Position numbers and translations under genes: made by a program. From Alligator mississippiensis (taxonomy: Eukaryota > Chordata > Crocodylia > Alligatoridae): 64,000 nucleotides of DNA. Location: contig NC_081827.1 of the NCBI RefSeq assembly GCF_030867095.1, forward strand, positions 26,040,001 to 26,104,000, in the 5' to 3' direction. This document shows, piece after piece, positions 22,509 through 35,423 of the stretch. The notes below the pieces were generated by a model that saw only the letters and a program-made list of their open reading frames with translations, made no database searches and had not been told where the DNA came from. Positions within the stretch are counted from its first letter, which is position 1, and each line of letters starts with the position of its first letter.

Positions 22509-24403
22509 AGATAATTGCTCAATTAACCAGATAATTGTGTAATACCTGTAGAGGGTGCCCTACTTATTTGTTTAGAAAGGCATAAGATTTCCTAGGCTAC
22601 AGTAGGCTGGGTTGGGTACTCAGTTTACAGAGTCAGGGGCATATCCCGAGGGTCTGCAGAGGTATGGCTTTTGGATTGACCATGCTGCAGGTGCCTCTGG
22701 GAATGTTATAAAGTCCTAAAACCAAATAAGAATCCCTTCTCTTCCCCTCCATGCTCAAGAGCACATCACCTTCTCCTTTCCCTTCCCTTCCCCTTTCCCC
22801 TTCTCCTGCCTTCCACTGCTGCTTTTCCTGCTATCCCAGGGGTGGGGGGAGTTTCAGAGCCATTCCTGCCTGCTCCAGCTGGGCTGCACAGGGACGTAGG
22901 CTCATTTGGGTGATAGTGACAGTAGCAGCAGTAGTGCCTGCTCCCAGAGGACCAGGCAGGATGGGAGAGCGCACATCCCTGCCCATCACTGCTGCTGCTG
23001 CCAGTGCTACTGTCACTGTCCCAGCTGAGCCCGGTCACCAGGCAGCCTGGCTGGAGTGAAGAGCAGCAATTCTGAATCTTCCGCTGTCCTTGGGATAGTT
23101 GGGGAAGCAGCGATTACTGGGAGAACAGAGAAAGGGGTGGGGATTTGCCCCTGAACACCAAGGGGAACATGTGGGGATTGTTACCTGCTAGCTCCCATGT
23201 GATCTGCATGCACAGGTGGCTGGGGGAGGAGGCTGATCACTTTAATATATGAAGGCTTTCAGGTATTTCATAAGCAACATGACTGCCATCTGTTGCAGTT
23301 TGGGGAATATGCTGGTCAAATGGTGAATTCCTTTTTGTTTTAAGAACGGTGTCTATTCTTTTAACTTTCAGTGTTAATTATTAAAATTTGGCTTTTGCAG
23401 CAGGAACATACTAGGTCCGTTTCTAGGAAGTTGAAATAGGGTTATTCATTATTTGGATGGGCTGCCCCTGCTGGGAAAACAGAGCTGCTACTGGCAGGCC
23501 CACTGATTGACTCTACCTAGTTGAAGGGTAGAAAGAGAAAAGGTATGACAGACTACTTTAAAAAAACCCATGTTCTATAAGCCCAGGAGCCACATCTTTG
23601 CCAGAATGAAAGGGACAAATGGAAAACATGGAGCTAGGTGGGGGCTTTGCCTTTTCTAAGGCAAAGGATTCTCAGAAGCATTGAGGACTGAGGCTGCGTG
23701 TTATTTCTTGCCAAGACCTGTAACTTTACTATGTTATCTAATAATGCTTGTGTTGAATTCATTCCTTTGAAACCTTCTCTTTAACTGCTTCACAGATCTG
23801 AAAGGGTGAACATGTAAACCAGAGTTTCTACTAGGATCGAGATCTGGGAGAAGCTTGCATGGATGGGTGGGGAGATGTGAGAAGCTGAGCCTTGGTGACA
23901 AGGTATAAAGCAGTTTGGACCATGTAGTTTCACATCCCAAATAAAGGAAATTCTGGATAAGGAGATAGGTCTGGTTTGCAGCACTACCTGGCTTTGAAGA
24001 GTGTGCAGTCTTAAGGCTGGGTCAAATATGGCAGGCTGGTTACTATCCATAGAGACTCAGGCAGAGCTGTACCAATACATTAGGTCTCTTATACTCTGCC
24101 TAGGGGAGGAATGTGAGCAATAAAAGGATTTGTTTTGAACCTGTATTTTGTAATGCTCATTTTATATGTGCACATGTAAGTTTATCTGAGAGAAGGCCAA
24201 GTCAAAGCACTGTGCCAGACAGAAGCAGAAAATGGCCAGCCCTTTCATGGTCCCTAGTTCTTAGTTCTTGTAACAGCCACCAAGAAAAGCTCTGCTTCCT
24301 GCACAGATGATCTTTACTTACTGTAGAAAGTTTGGTAGTGCTAATAGAATAAAATTGTTGAGCAGTCTTCATCCCAGAGCGTTAATTAATCTAGATACCC
24401 TGG
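22509..24403. other. Non-coding, GC-rich patch at 22.74-23.06 kb
   Basis: The patch at 22740-23060 is rich in GCA/GCT/GTG triplets and CpG-poor, so its 90- and 102-codon open frames on the two strands look like composition artefacts. Nothing recognised elsewhere. Confidence 0.45.
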
Positions 24404-24411
24404 ACCTATGC

Positions 24412-24567
24412 CAGAGCTGTCCAACTTCTGAGTGGCTGCGGGGCCATACAGCCCCTGGCACATGTCCACCCACCAGTATGGGTCCCCCCACTGCACTGTG
24501 CAGTAAGCACTCCCTTGCAGCATGATACCAGCACCATGGTTGGTGTGAGCTCCCACTGCTGTACCAC
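24412..24567. mobile_element. Short hAT-like element with exact 8-bp duplication
   Basis: Begins CAGAGCTGTCCAACTTC, a known hAT-type start, and is bounded by ACCTATGC at 24404-24411 and 24568-24575 (8 of 8, TA central). The right terminus is a poor inverted match, so the right boundary rests on the duplication alone. Confidence 0.55.
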
Positions 24568-25039
24568 ACCTATGCCACTGCCCCCAAGGGCAGGGTAGGA
24601 AGTGAAAGCTGGAAGAGGGAGGGGTAGCATGAAGTCTTCTGTGGCAGCAGCTGGAGGGTGATGGGGGAAAACAGCCCAAATCCTTTTTAACTTCTAAACT
24701 TTTAATGCAAAGAGTAATACAAATGAACTTGAGAAGGACAGAGGAGCAGGAAGTAGGTCCTCCTACTCCTCACTGCTTGTCATGATTTAGTCTTATGGAT
24801 AAGCTAAAGGCTTAAGGTGTCTCCTGGGGATGTACCTGTGCAGGAGTTGGGCACAATCTTGATCCTGTTTGTGGTGGGGAGTTCATTTTCACACTTCTGT
24901 ATTGGGCAGGAACTTTTCACACTGAACATTTGACAGGACTGTTATAAACATCTGTGCTGTTTTCAGAAACATTGTAAAAGAAACTGCTGTTTCCACCAGC
25001 AGACATGGGAAAACACCTAGTTTCATATTAAGAGACTAA

Positions 25040-25516
25040 GGTCTATGGATCATCTCATCTGGCCGCCTGCATAATAAAAGAGCACAGAACTACACAGAGT
25101 AACATCTACCTGAACTCTTCCTGAAAGATCACCAGCCTTTATTTAAAGAGCACAAGTGAAGGAGAGAATTGACCGTGTTACTAGGTATGTTGCTCCAACG
25201 ATTAGTTAGTTACCGTCACTGCTAAACTTGGTTTTCCTAGGCTCACCTCTGTACTCTTGTACTACTGTGTTGTATTATGCCTTTTTTCTGCTATAGTAGA
25301 GATATCAACAGTCAGGAAACTTTTCCCCATCTAAATGCTTACAAATCATGATTAAGTCATGTTTCAGCCTTCATTTGGAAAAACCATTAGATCAAGTTGG
25401 TTAAGTCTCTCTCTCAGGTAGAGGTTTTAGAACTTGAACTATTCTTGTAGCTTTTAGCAGAAACTACTTCACTTTTTCAATGAATGTGGATACAAAACTG
25501 AACACAGACAATTTTG
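25040..25516 (-). mobile_element. Old CR1-clade LINE 3' fragment
   Basis: The + strand reads GGATCATCTCATCTGGCCGCCTGCATAA, then AAGTTGGTTAAGTCTCTCTCTCA, TTCTTGTAGC and TGTGGATACAAAACTGAACACAG. This is the order of the CR1/L3-type C-terminal and 3' UTR region in reverse. All frames are broken. Confidence 0.65.
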
Positions 25517-27016
25517 TTAGAAACTCAGCATGTAGTCCATGTTAATTGGAAGGCTTACTACCCTTAATGGATTTGACATGCAAATCTGGACCCAATTTCT
25601 AGGAAACTACTCCAATATATAATTTTCCATTGAAATTGCATGCAATTTGCAATTTTACAACAATGCTTAAAAGCAAAATCAGGTAAAGCACAGTGAATTT
25701 ACATTTTATTTTAGATTGGGAGTTTGTTCAAACTTGAAACTGAGAGCAGAAGTTTGAAGGTGCACTGGACAAACTTGCCAGGCATAAAATCAAAAGATAT
25801 AAATAAAACTATTTACTGGAAACTGAAGTCACTGATTTTTTCTTCATACAGATTTAAAATATTCTTTTAATATTTTATAGGCAAAGACAAAAAAAAAAAA
25901 AAAGGCAGAAAAGGTGTGTTCCTGGAACAGTCCATTGGGGGGAAAAAAAAAAAAACCAAAAAACAAACTACAGGAGCTTCAAAAAGACTTAGAAGTAAAT
26001 CTCATTTTGAGGGAATTTCTGTTTACTTGAATGCCTGCCATCTAATCCCATTTTATGCACCACATGATCTGGGATTGCTGAACAGTCAGGAGCCTGGCAC
26101 TAAGAGGCGAGTTCTTTCAGATGATTGCTGGAAAGGAGCATGTGTAGTTTAATCCTTCTCTTGGCAACCTTGAATTCTCAAAATGTTAACACTAGCTAGG
26201 CCACAGTAACAGAAAAACAACCAAAAAGGCAAGTAGGTAACAAAGTCCTACTTTATTTATACAAGCAGTGACTTGTTTTTCTATAGGCCAGGGGTAATAT
26301 CTAAAATGTTTAAATACTGTGTTGCAGTTGCAAGATGCTGAGTGACTTCCTCTCTCCTCAAGCAAGGTGCTGATTTCCTTTCTCCTCGCACTGGCCTCCA
26401 TCAGAGTAGCATATTCAGCATCTGGCAAGGGTGAGCACTGCTAAGGTTCTATTGCATTAATTTTTTCCACATAGTACTTTAAACACAGAGTGCAGGCAAA
26501 AATATGAAGTAACTGCTAATCACAAAGAACAATGGACATTCCTGTGAACTGTTTTACAGGATGTGGGGTGGAGTTTCACTTGAGCTTGTGTAATTTGTCA
26601 GAAGGTCCAAACCACGCTCTGAAAACATGCCTTTCCTTAAGTAGGCACACAACACTGAGTTCCTCTTGCATTGGGTTATGTGCCTGTACTTTACTAAACA
26701 GTCAGGAAGATTATGTTTTAACACACTTTCTTAAAAACTGTAAGGCCTGAAATTATTAGCAGATCTGCAAGTGCCTTAAATATGCTTTAGTGTAAACTAA
26801 AAGGCTTTTCTCCAGCCTGCCAAGATCTGTGTTTAGAGCTCACTATCTTACTTCTACATACCAAAATCAGAGTTTGGATGCAGCTGGTGATGTTTTATAT
26901 TTTGGAGGAATAATCACAAAGTGTACAATTTACAGAAGCCTGAGGGGATGGGGGAAGGTGGTAGATTTAGGGGGCTAAGTAAAAAAAAGTCCAGAAAACC
27001 CTTGCTCTTGCTGCTA
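25517..27016. other. Non-coding, A-rich runs
   Basis: AT-rich, with A runs at 25889-25903 and 25947-25955. A 16-bp palindrome at 25633-25648 is within chance expectation. No exon recognised. Confidence 0.45.
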
Positions 27017-27042
27017 GGGGGGGGGGGGGGGGGGGGGGGGGG
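27017..27042. repeat. 26-base poly(dG) tract
   Basis: An uninterrupted run of 26 G on the + strand, long enough to fold as a G-quadruplex and prone to sequencing-length error. Confidence 0.95.
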
Positions 27043-27584
27043 AGAGAAGAGTGATCACTAGGTTCCTACATTCTTTTGGTGCCTGTTTTGGGCAGCAACA
27101 TTCTCTAAGTGGCTCAACTAAAGCCACTTATGTACATATGCTGAGTACTCTGGTTTGTGAGATCCAGATAGCAGGCTTGGTGATACCTAATCCCCTGCAA
27201 AATCCCTTGGAGGGCCTAGCACAGAAGACAAGCTCTGAGTATACCTACCATATCCCAGCAAAGAGAGCCCAGCATAAAGCAGAGCAGGCACTGTCACTTT
27301 CATTTAAAAGCACAGCCAGGAGGAAGAGAGGCTGCTGCTCTCACCTGGCCCTTTTATAATAGCTAACCATGGATAGAGCACTTAACCAGTAGTAGCAGAG
27401 TTGCCATCTAGGCCCTCCTTAGCCAGAGGGCAATCAACCCCCCCCATGTTCCACCTCCCAGGAGAGTGCAATTAACACCACATTACTGAATATGTCAACT
27501 GGGGGGCACCCTCTACCCCTCCTCATGAAGCTGGGCCACCAAAAATTCAGGAGTCACATGGCCACTAAAAGATCAAACAAGAGA

Positions 27585-28110
27585 TTCTCTACAGCCTAGT
27601 GGTTAGGGCAGTCATCTGAGAGGAGGGGCACCTATGTTCTGATCCTTGGTTTTATAATTATCCTTGGGGTTTTGGCTTTATTTTTATCTAACGGCTCTCT
27701 AATGCAAAATATATCAAGTTTTGAGCAGGGACCACCCCCCTCAGCTGGCTGCCTTATTGACTGCACTGTAGAATCAAGCTCCTATTTGTTTTCCTTCTGG
27801 TCCCAGGACTCCTGCAATCTTGGCCATCTAGTAGCCGGGCTCCAACAAGACCGGTGGAAAGCTCCCCACCCTCAGCATATACAATAGTGTGGTGGTCCCA
27901 ACTGGGGAAGTTGGCCTGGGTCTGAAAGGCTGATGAAGGCCTAGAACCCAAGTCTCAGTTTCTGGACAAGGGTTCTATCCACAAGACTATCATACCACCT
28001 ACCTCTCCTTCACTCAGTCAGGCGCTTGCCCCAGGAGAACTATGGACTCTAGATCCCAAGTGGACAAAGGAACCCAATGTAAAGCCCCGAGTCAGGTGCC
28101 TAAGCTCTGG
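27585..28110. repeat. tRNA-headed repeat with facing heads
   Basis: At 27594-27655 the + strand reads AGCCTAGTGGTTAGGGCAGTC...GTTCTGATCC (A- and B-box-like). At 27935-28005 the minus strand reads AGTCTTGTGGATAGAACCC...GGGTTCTAGGCC. The two heads face each other and are followed at 28092-28105 by AGGTGCCTAAGC, a tail seen with this SINE type. It could be two SINEs or one foldback element. Not a functional tRNA gene. Confidence 0.5.
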
Positions 28111-28169
28111 AGGGGGGCAGCAGAACAGACATACTTGTAGTCAGTATTTCTGGCTGGGTATCTGTAGCT

Positions 28170-28519
28170 CAGGAGTGTCAAATACAAGGCCTGTGGGGTG
28201 AATCTAGCCCACAGAGATATTATCTGGCCTGCCAGGCTACTGGTAGACCAGGGAGTTTGAGAGCATGGGCTGCTGCAGAATCTAGGGTCCTCAAGCCCCA
28301 GTGGACATGACCCTTGGTGGGGGAAGTTTGCTGTGCCCATACAGCCCTTGCTTTGCCACACTGACAAAGCCTGCTGCCACTTGTGCCACCTCCACCATAG
28401 CAAGTGGCCATACAACTCACAGCTGCTGCTGCCATTCTGCATCCCAGGCTGGATCTAGCCCACAAGAAGTCTTGCAGTCTGGATCCAGCTTGGGGTACAA
28501 GGTGAGTTTGTCACTACTA
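28170..28519. mobile_element. Non-autonomous hAT-like transposon
   Basis: Starts CAGGAGTGTCAAATAC and ends GTTTGTCACTACTA. It is bounded by CTGTAGCT (28162-28169) and CTCTAGCT (28520-28527), 7 of 8. The interior has the repeated 'tctagcccacagag / tctagcccacaag' core. No transposase. Confidence 0.75.
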
Positions 28520-28527
28520 CTCTAGCT

Positions 28528-29759
28528 CTTTACTCCACATGCATCTATTTGTCCCTAGTCACTGAAAGAAGGCCTCTGTACTTTTTTGCTGTTGAATCAT
28601 AAAGTGGATGAGAAGAGAGGAAGTAGTAGATGAGTATAAGGGGTTGGGTGAGGAACAGACTGGCAAGAGATGGGAAGTGAGGGGCCACTGAAATTAAAGA
28701 AAGAGATGACTAGCTAGACAGGGAAATGGGTAGAAACCATTGTGAAGAAAAAATGAGGGCAGAGAGGAGAAACTGAAGTGATAAGAAGTTGAGAGTCTGG
28801 GCCAAGAAACAGAAGGGGAATGGTGTGGGACAGTGAGATTGAATGAGAAGCTCAAGAAGATGGTGACTGGGGCTAGATCCAGGGAAGAGCTGGGAAGAGA
28901 AATGAAGATAAGTAGACAAGAATGCAACTGGTACAAGGACCTGTGAGTAGGAGGAAACATGCTTGGGACAGGTTGGAAGGGATGGGGAAGAAGGTCAAGT
29001 TTGTAAGAAAGGGTAGAAGAGCTTGTACTATGGCATATTCTTTGCCAGGGCCTGAAACCAAGCCCAAGATTTTGGAATCCTACCATTTCTCTGCTGTAAG
29101 GAAACACCCATGAAACCCAGTAGCAAGCATGTCTCAGTCCACTCAAATTACTACTGCTCTCACTTACTCTGGTAGCTGAGTTCACCTAGAGTCTAATCCT
29201 GTGGATGAGTTTATGCTGCCACAAAATGCAATCTGATGGTTCAGTTTGATTTAAAAACCACCAAGGAAATAATACACAAAACAAGTGTTAAAAGAACATT
29301 ATTAAGGTCGTAAAATCAATTCGGTCAACAGTTAGCAAAGGTCATACTTGATGCCTGTATAGCCTTGCTGCCCTTGGCATGTGTATTCTGGCAGAACTAT
29401 GTTATTATAGATCAGGTTTCCATAGGGCCTATGCCTCATTTCAGTGCAGCAGATGGGTAGTACTCTTGGCTAGTAAGCTACCCTGCTTTTCTTGTTCAGT
29501 GTGGCCTCATGGCTCCCTCACTTATCCCAACACTGCTCCAAAGACTGAATTATTACTCTCCTCCTGGTTCTTCCTCTGATGTTCATCAGTATAGTAAGGG
29601 ACTTAAGTGGTCAGTATTGCCCTCATTTATTCCTATTTGAAAAATATGCTGCTGAGGAGCAGAGATTGAATATATTCACTATTTTAGGTGCCCATTTTGA
29701 AACAATGTCTGTACAGAACTTGATTTTTCAGAGTACAGAGCATCATACAGCAGTTGATG
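28528..29759. other. Purine-rich non-coding block
   Basis: 28600-29020 is strongly purine-rich on the + strand (GGAAGAGA-like), which keeps a 163-codon minus-strand frame open by composition; its product is low-complexity S/F/P/L. No gene is supported. Confidence 0.45.
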
Positions 29760-29763
29760 TAGA

Positions 29764-29880
29764 AGCCTTGGGTGGGCAGGGACCTCAGGGGGTCATCTAA
29801 TTCAATCCCCTGTAGATACAGGATGCACCCATCCTAGACACATGTTCAAGCATTACTCTTTAAAATCAACTTCAACTGGA
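29764..29880 (-). mobile_element. CR1 3'-end relic
   Basis: GCAGGGACCTCAGGGGGTCATCTAATTC followed by CAATCCCCTG matches the CR1 3' UTR motif (GGAAGGGACCTC..ATCTAGTCCAACCCCCTG) in the same orientation as the 7.3-kb copy. About 110 bp remain. Confidence 0.6.
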
Positions 29881-31010
29881 TCTGTGAGTATTCAGTACTT
29901 CTTCAAAATCAGACTATAGTGTTTCAAATGAAGCATCCATAATATGAAATACAAAAAGACCCCCCCCCAAAAAAAACTTAGCAACCCATGAAGTTTATCT
30001 TAAATTTGTATAATACCACACAGGAGTTGAGGCAGAGGCAGGGACAGAATTCAGTTAACCAGAGTAATATTTACCTGCCTTAACCCTAAACCTCTCCTTT
30101 CTCTTTCTGCAATCCCCTACCTTATGTACTACATATAGCGCAAGGAAACTGTGGCAGGGATCCTACAGACAACAGAGCAGGGTGTGCATCAGAGCAACAG
30201 GAAGTGATCATGTCATTAAAGAGTTAAGATACATGCACAGTTGGGGACTGAATTGTACAGGAAACCTTGATTGTGGCATTTCCCAACTTCTGCATGCTTG
30301 ACTTTGATTATCAAATAGGTGGGTTTGTTGCGTTTTTTTTTTTTTTTACCTAGTCTGTGTATAGTACAGAGATATAATGTTTGACTCAGTAATCTTGCTT
30401 TTTATAAGATGAAATACAATAAGACATGTCTCAGAGTATTCTCATTTAATGGATAAAACAATGTTTATTGATGGAGGAAGCTTTCATAACTAACTTTTTA
30501 CCATAATTCCAGTACTTCTCGAGCTACTAGCTATGCTGACAGTGGGATTACTGTTTACAACTACAACATTTTGAAGTTTTAGAAGAGTCCTAAGGTCTGT
30601 ATTCAGACAAATCAAAAGCAGAAGTGAGCTGCAGGGAGCTTCATGGAATTAATTCTGTTTGTGGTTTATGATGTCAACAAAGTTCTGTTTCTCCTTGTTC
30701 TTCTTGGAGTTAGGCTGGAGCAAGATGCAAACCAGTCATTATTATGTACACTCTTTTCTGTGTGTCAGGGCAACTCCCATAAACCCTGGCTGTACTAACC
30801 TACATACTGAGGACTCTGCTTTAGTGTTTACTGCTAGACACAGAGCTTATCCCAACCCATGTGCAACTTGTAAATGATCTCTCATAATAAAAGTGCCTTT
30901 TGCACAGAAATGCAAACTCGTGATTGCAACCACCTGAAGTACAACATAGTAAATCTCATCTCTGGCTTCTAGTATTGAATATACCCCACATCTAACAACT
31001 CAAGATCAAT
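29881..31010. other. Non-coding, no feature recognised
   Basis: AT-rich with a 16-base T run at 30334-30349. No exon recognised. Confidence 0.5.
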
Positions 31011-31012
31011 TA

Positions 31013-31622
31013 TGTTATAGTGTCCAACTCATGGTCTGAGGTGCTTGATTTATCAAGTCCCATTGCTGTTAACTAGATAAGCCTCCAATTTAAGGTGTTA
31101 AACTCAAGTAATCAAGCCCTGTTATGATCAACTAAAACCTCCAGGGCGGTCAAGGATTTTGTGCATGTCCATTTTACCAACAACCACAAGGGATGGATTG
31201 GAAAGGTTAACATGTACAATGCAATCAAAGAATGACCTCCACCCTATTGGCTGTGTCCTGTCTGTAATCAGTCCATCAAGAAAATATGCTTTGAAGAATG
31301 AGCATAAAAGAGTTCAGCTGCCAGCACAGCCTGCTCACCCCAGGGGAGAACCCTGTAACCTGCACACAGCTGACCACCTCAGCAACAGATCCACACCCTG
31401 TGAGAACTGCAACCATCAGAACCACTTCCTTGCCCACAATTGCTGAGAAAACACTTACCGCTAGAGCTACACTGGATTTGATTATAACTTGATTTGTTTA
31501 TTGCAATAGCCTGTCATTTTCTTATCAAGCTCATTATTTAATAAAGCCTTTCTGCTTAATATTGATGGAAGTGTTGTGTCAATCCTCTTAAAGCACTAAG
31601 TATCCCATTTTAAATTGCAACA
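31013..31622 (+). mobile_element. Candidate solo LTR of an endogenous retrovirus
   Basis: About 610 bp from TGTTATAG to a TTGCAACA end. On the + strand there is a reverse CCAAT box (CTATTGGCT, 31243-31252), a TATA box (GCATAAAAGAG, 31302-31312), a GC-richer stretch, then AATAAAG at 31540-31546 followed by a T/C-rich, GT-rich stretch. This is the U3-R-U5 order. No gag, pol or env text flanks it and no primer-binding site is seen, so a solo LTR is likely. The target duplication is not clear, so both edges are approximate. Confidence 0.5.
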
Positions 31623-34600
31623 TTTATGGTTTTACTTGTTCTTACAGTGAATAGAGGTTGCATTGATAACAGACCTTTTAAACCAGAGGATCACTGACTC
31701 AAAGCAATAGAGGAACTATTCTATCAGTCACTGCAATGCAGCTGCTTCCAGAGTGAAGTATTCTAGCTGTTGAACAGCAGATATCATGACAGTTTAGGAA
31801 CAGAAATTAAGAGAGATCCATAACCAAATGAAGCTACAGGGAGAATTTAAGTAAACATAATGCTGGTCAACCTCCAACTTGCATAATAGAATCAACCACT
31901 GTATTCCAAAACAGTCCACAAGGCTTTTACTGTGGACCTCAGATTTTATATCTTATCTGAAAGACAGTGTACTATGCAGTTAATATTCTGCACATATTTG
32001 TTCATTTCTACCTCAGGAAGAAAGATGTAACATATTGTTACAAAGGTCACCTTCCTTCAGTCTTTGGATTTTTCTTCCAGCTCTCCCATCCAAGGGCTCC
32101 TAGGATAATTCTCTTCTTAGTATTTGCTTTCTGACAAGATCTTATCTAAAGTGAAGGATTCAACAAAGCAAACCAGTTATTAGTACTATAATGTAATACT
32201 TTCTAACTGTCAAACTGTGAGGCAGCATTGAGTAGAATACAGTAGGGGTCTGTCTCATATCTAATACTGTTGGATGTGTACACTTTAATCCATAACTTGG
32301 ATAGTGGAGTAGAGTTTGCTAATCATATGGTCTCTACTTCTTTCTGAATAAGTAAAATTGAGAGATAGTTGTCTTACTAATGACTTAATACCTATAATCT
32401 TACCATAGGTATTTTTTCAGTACAGTATTTAAGCTACCCATAATTAAGTCATAAGAAATGTCCATCAAATCTCAAAAAAAGTGACTTTAGCATGCAGAAC
32501 AGTCCCAGTGCCACAGAGTTGTTCAGAAATGTATGTAGACAACTGAAGATACCACCACCCTCCAACATTAAGCTTACCTGCTAATTAAACCATAATAGAA
32601 GTAGGGCACTACCAATCCTTACCATTATTTAAAAAAAAAAAAATAGTGATAAATTATTATTTCTAAAATAAAGAGCATATTTTAATACATTTTGTAGTTA
32701 TAATTTATTCTAAAATTTTAAAAATGCCACATCTTTCACACTATATCTGTAGTAACATACTTCCAAATAAAACTGCATTGGTTCTGTATTTGACTGTCAC
32801 AAACAGATAGGGAGACTGTAAAAGAGGATCATTTGAACAAAACATCTCTGCAGCAGCTCATTGTAATGATACAAGCAGGGAATTAAGACTTCAACAGAAA
32901 GGATTAGCAGGAGAATTTTTAAACAAGGTCAAGTTTTCATGCAAATAATCCTACCAATATGCTATATATTTGGAAGGAGGAACATTTAAGTGACACTTGT
33001 CTGATTATACATGGTCACTTAGACTCACTCTACCCTACACACATTTGGCAGGAATGCAGCAAAATGACCCCTCCAACTCCTATGTTTCTGCTCACAGGAG
33101 TGTATGGTCTTATGAGCCTGATCCAAAGCCATTTGAAACCTGTGGAAATCTTTCCATTAATAGCGAAGGATTTTGGATTAGGCCTTAGAGGCATTAACTG
33201 TATAAGATAATGTAAAATTTTGTGGTCGTTTCATAGTTCTTCCCCCCAAATAAACCAAACCAGTATTTTAAAACATTTTGCAATTAAATCCCAAATCCTG
33301 CCTAAAACCCTACTTTAGGGAGTTCGGAATAGCATAAAATAGGGCAGTGATAACATTAAACAGATATTCCAGGCTACCTGTTTCTGTTTTCTGGCCTAGA
33401 AGCAATGAAACCAGCCATTACAGGAAAGTCAATCTGATCCTGAGTATGCAAGATATACTGAGAGAAGTTATGTCTACAAAATGCAAAATTGCAGCTCATA
33501 AGTGGACACGAACTACCTTTAAAACTAGCAAGTTTTGGGTACAGTTAGCAGAGTAGCTATAGGACTACAGGCAAAGTTCACCCAAGAAGCTGGGTGCTCT
33601 ATGCTGCCCGCTGCCCTAATGTTAGCTAGTATCCAAGCTAGCTCAGAGGCAACCATGGCAGAGATACACTCTCAATTACTTGCACACAGCTTGCATTCAA
33701 ATAGAGTAATAACTTTTCTGCAAATAAAAGTAAAATTAAACTCACCTTCCACTAACTATTAAAGTGGTTCCTTGCTTGCCTCAAATTCTGTGCATACATT
33801 TTAGAAAAACATGTTCTGAAGCAGTACCTTGTTTGATTAACTACTTAATGCTTTGTTCACCTGCATTTTTACCGGACTTCCCTCTCCTCTTTAAAATGTA
33901 CAAAATCATCATGGGGCATTTTGTCTTTAAACATTACTTCCAGTTTTGAAGGCAGGCACTATCTAGCCCTTTTTGTGTTGTAAGACATCTAGACAGGTCT
34001 AACTAGGAAAAATATTGAATTTATGAAAGATCCAAATATATTCTATGGAGTATGTAATTGATCGTCCAGGGTGATGAGCAAGCCAGCTCCAATCCAGAAG
34101 AAAACTGAAAGATCAGCATCTTACAAGAATCAAAATCTGCAAGTGCACAAGTCCTTTTATTTTCTAGCTCAACAAAATAGCAATCCGATTTTAAGCAAAT
34201 CTGGTACTAATTTTATATTATACTCCCCTCCCCCCCATGACAACAGCATTTTAAATGATTTAACACCCCTACATGCACCTAAATGTGGGGGGAAATTAAG
34301 CCACAGCACTCCAAACATTTCCTAGCAATTTTTTAAGTCTTCTGGCTTTGCCAGTTTTACATACTCAAAACACAAGAAGTGGACAGTGCCCTTCTCTCTC
34401 ACCTGGGAACCCCATCTTAACTATCAACTGTGGACATACTTAAGATTATACTGATTGTGTACCTAATGCTTAAACACCTCCCCCCCCCCCCCCCAGAAGT
34501 GCTTACAAAACTAAAAAGGTATTCATTTTTTTTCCAAGAATAAAACTCAAAGGACATAACATTTGCTAGATATGTGCAAGAAACTCCTTGTATTAAAGAG

Positions 34601-35216
34601 AATTAACTTGTATAATGCATACTAGTATATAAAATGTGTGCTGTAATTCAGGACAGATTAGTCAATTTGAGAGATTTAAAAAGCAAATGATGTACATCAT
34701 CTCACTGCCACCTTACTAGCAAGTGTTGGTTTTCATAATTTTTGTTTTTTCCCTCAGTTGCTCTGCAAGAGGCCCATGCAAAACAGAAGAAATGGACTGG
34801 CCAATTATGTAACAATTAAGTTTACCTTATATCTAAGCTCAGATGAGATATTTGATATGCCAAACTCCCAGTGCCTAAATACCCCAATCTTGATCACAAT
34901 ATTGTTAAGTACAGTCTGAATATTCTCCCCCACCTCAAATATATCATTGCTATGGCTAATATAGTGCAAACAGTCAATTGATAGAAATTGAATTTATGGA
35001 GTTTTGTCCCTTGAAGAGCCATTAGGATTAGAGCAGCAGTGCTTTCTAGGTATTTTCTTGCCAGTTTGTCCAACGTTTCTTCCTTAATATGACAATTCCA
35101 CAATTGGTTTTGAATAGAAACAAAAGTGAAGTCTAACTGCCATTCACAGGTCTTTAAAAGCAGCACGAAGATATTTTTCTTAAATGCTTTTCTTCTTGTG
35201 ACGGCACTTAAAAATG
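31623..35216. other. AT-rich non-coding, + strand A-rich
   Basis: No exon recognised. C15 run at 34480-34494 apart from one T. The A>T and C>G bias on the + strand, seen through to 49 kb, would suit an intron of a minus-strand gene. Confidence 0.45.
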
Positions 35217-35224
35217 CAGTACAG

Positions 35225-35415
35225 CAGTGGTGCTCAACGCTTTCGGCTGGCATGCCAGATCCCATCCAGCCATGTAGAGGGCAGAGGGACAGCCCAGTCC
35301 CAATGGAAGGGGGGGGGGGGTGGCACTACTGTCCCCACAATGCCAAAATTTCCCAATTTGTGGCTAGTCCCACAGGCTGCACTTGGCTTGTGGGCTGGGA
35401 GGTACAGCTGTCCTG
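35225..35415. mobile_element. Short hAT-like element
   Basis: Starts CAGTGGTGCTCAACGC, the same end as the 4612 element. Flanks CAGTACAG (35217-35224) and TAGTACAG (35416-35423) agree at 7 of 8. The right inverted end (CTGTCCTG) is poor, so the right boundary rests on the duplication. Confidence 0.6.
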
Positions 35416-35423
35416 TAGTACAG

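Noticed and set aside
25633..25648. 16-bp perfect palindrome (AAATTGCA and its inverse)
   Set aside because: About one such palindrome is expected by chance in 64 kb.
28694..29185. 163-codon minus-strand frame
   Set aside because: A purine-rich stretch read on the opposite strand gives low-complexity Ser/Phe/Pro/Leu; composition explains the open frame.
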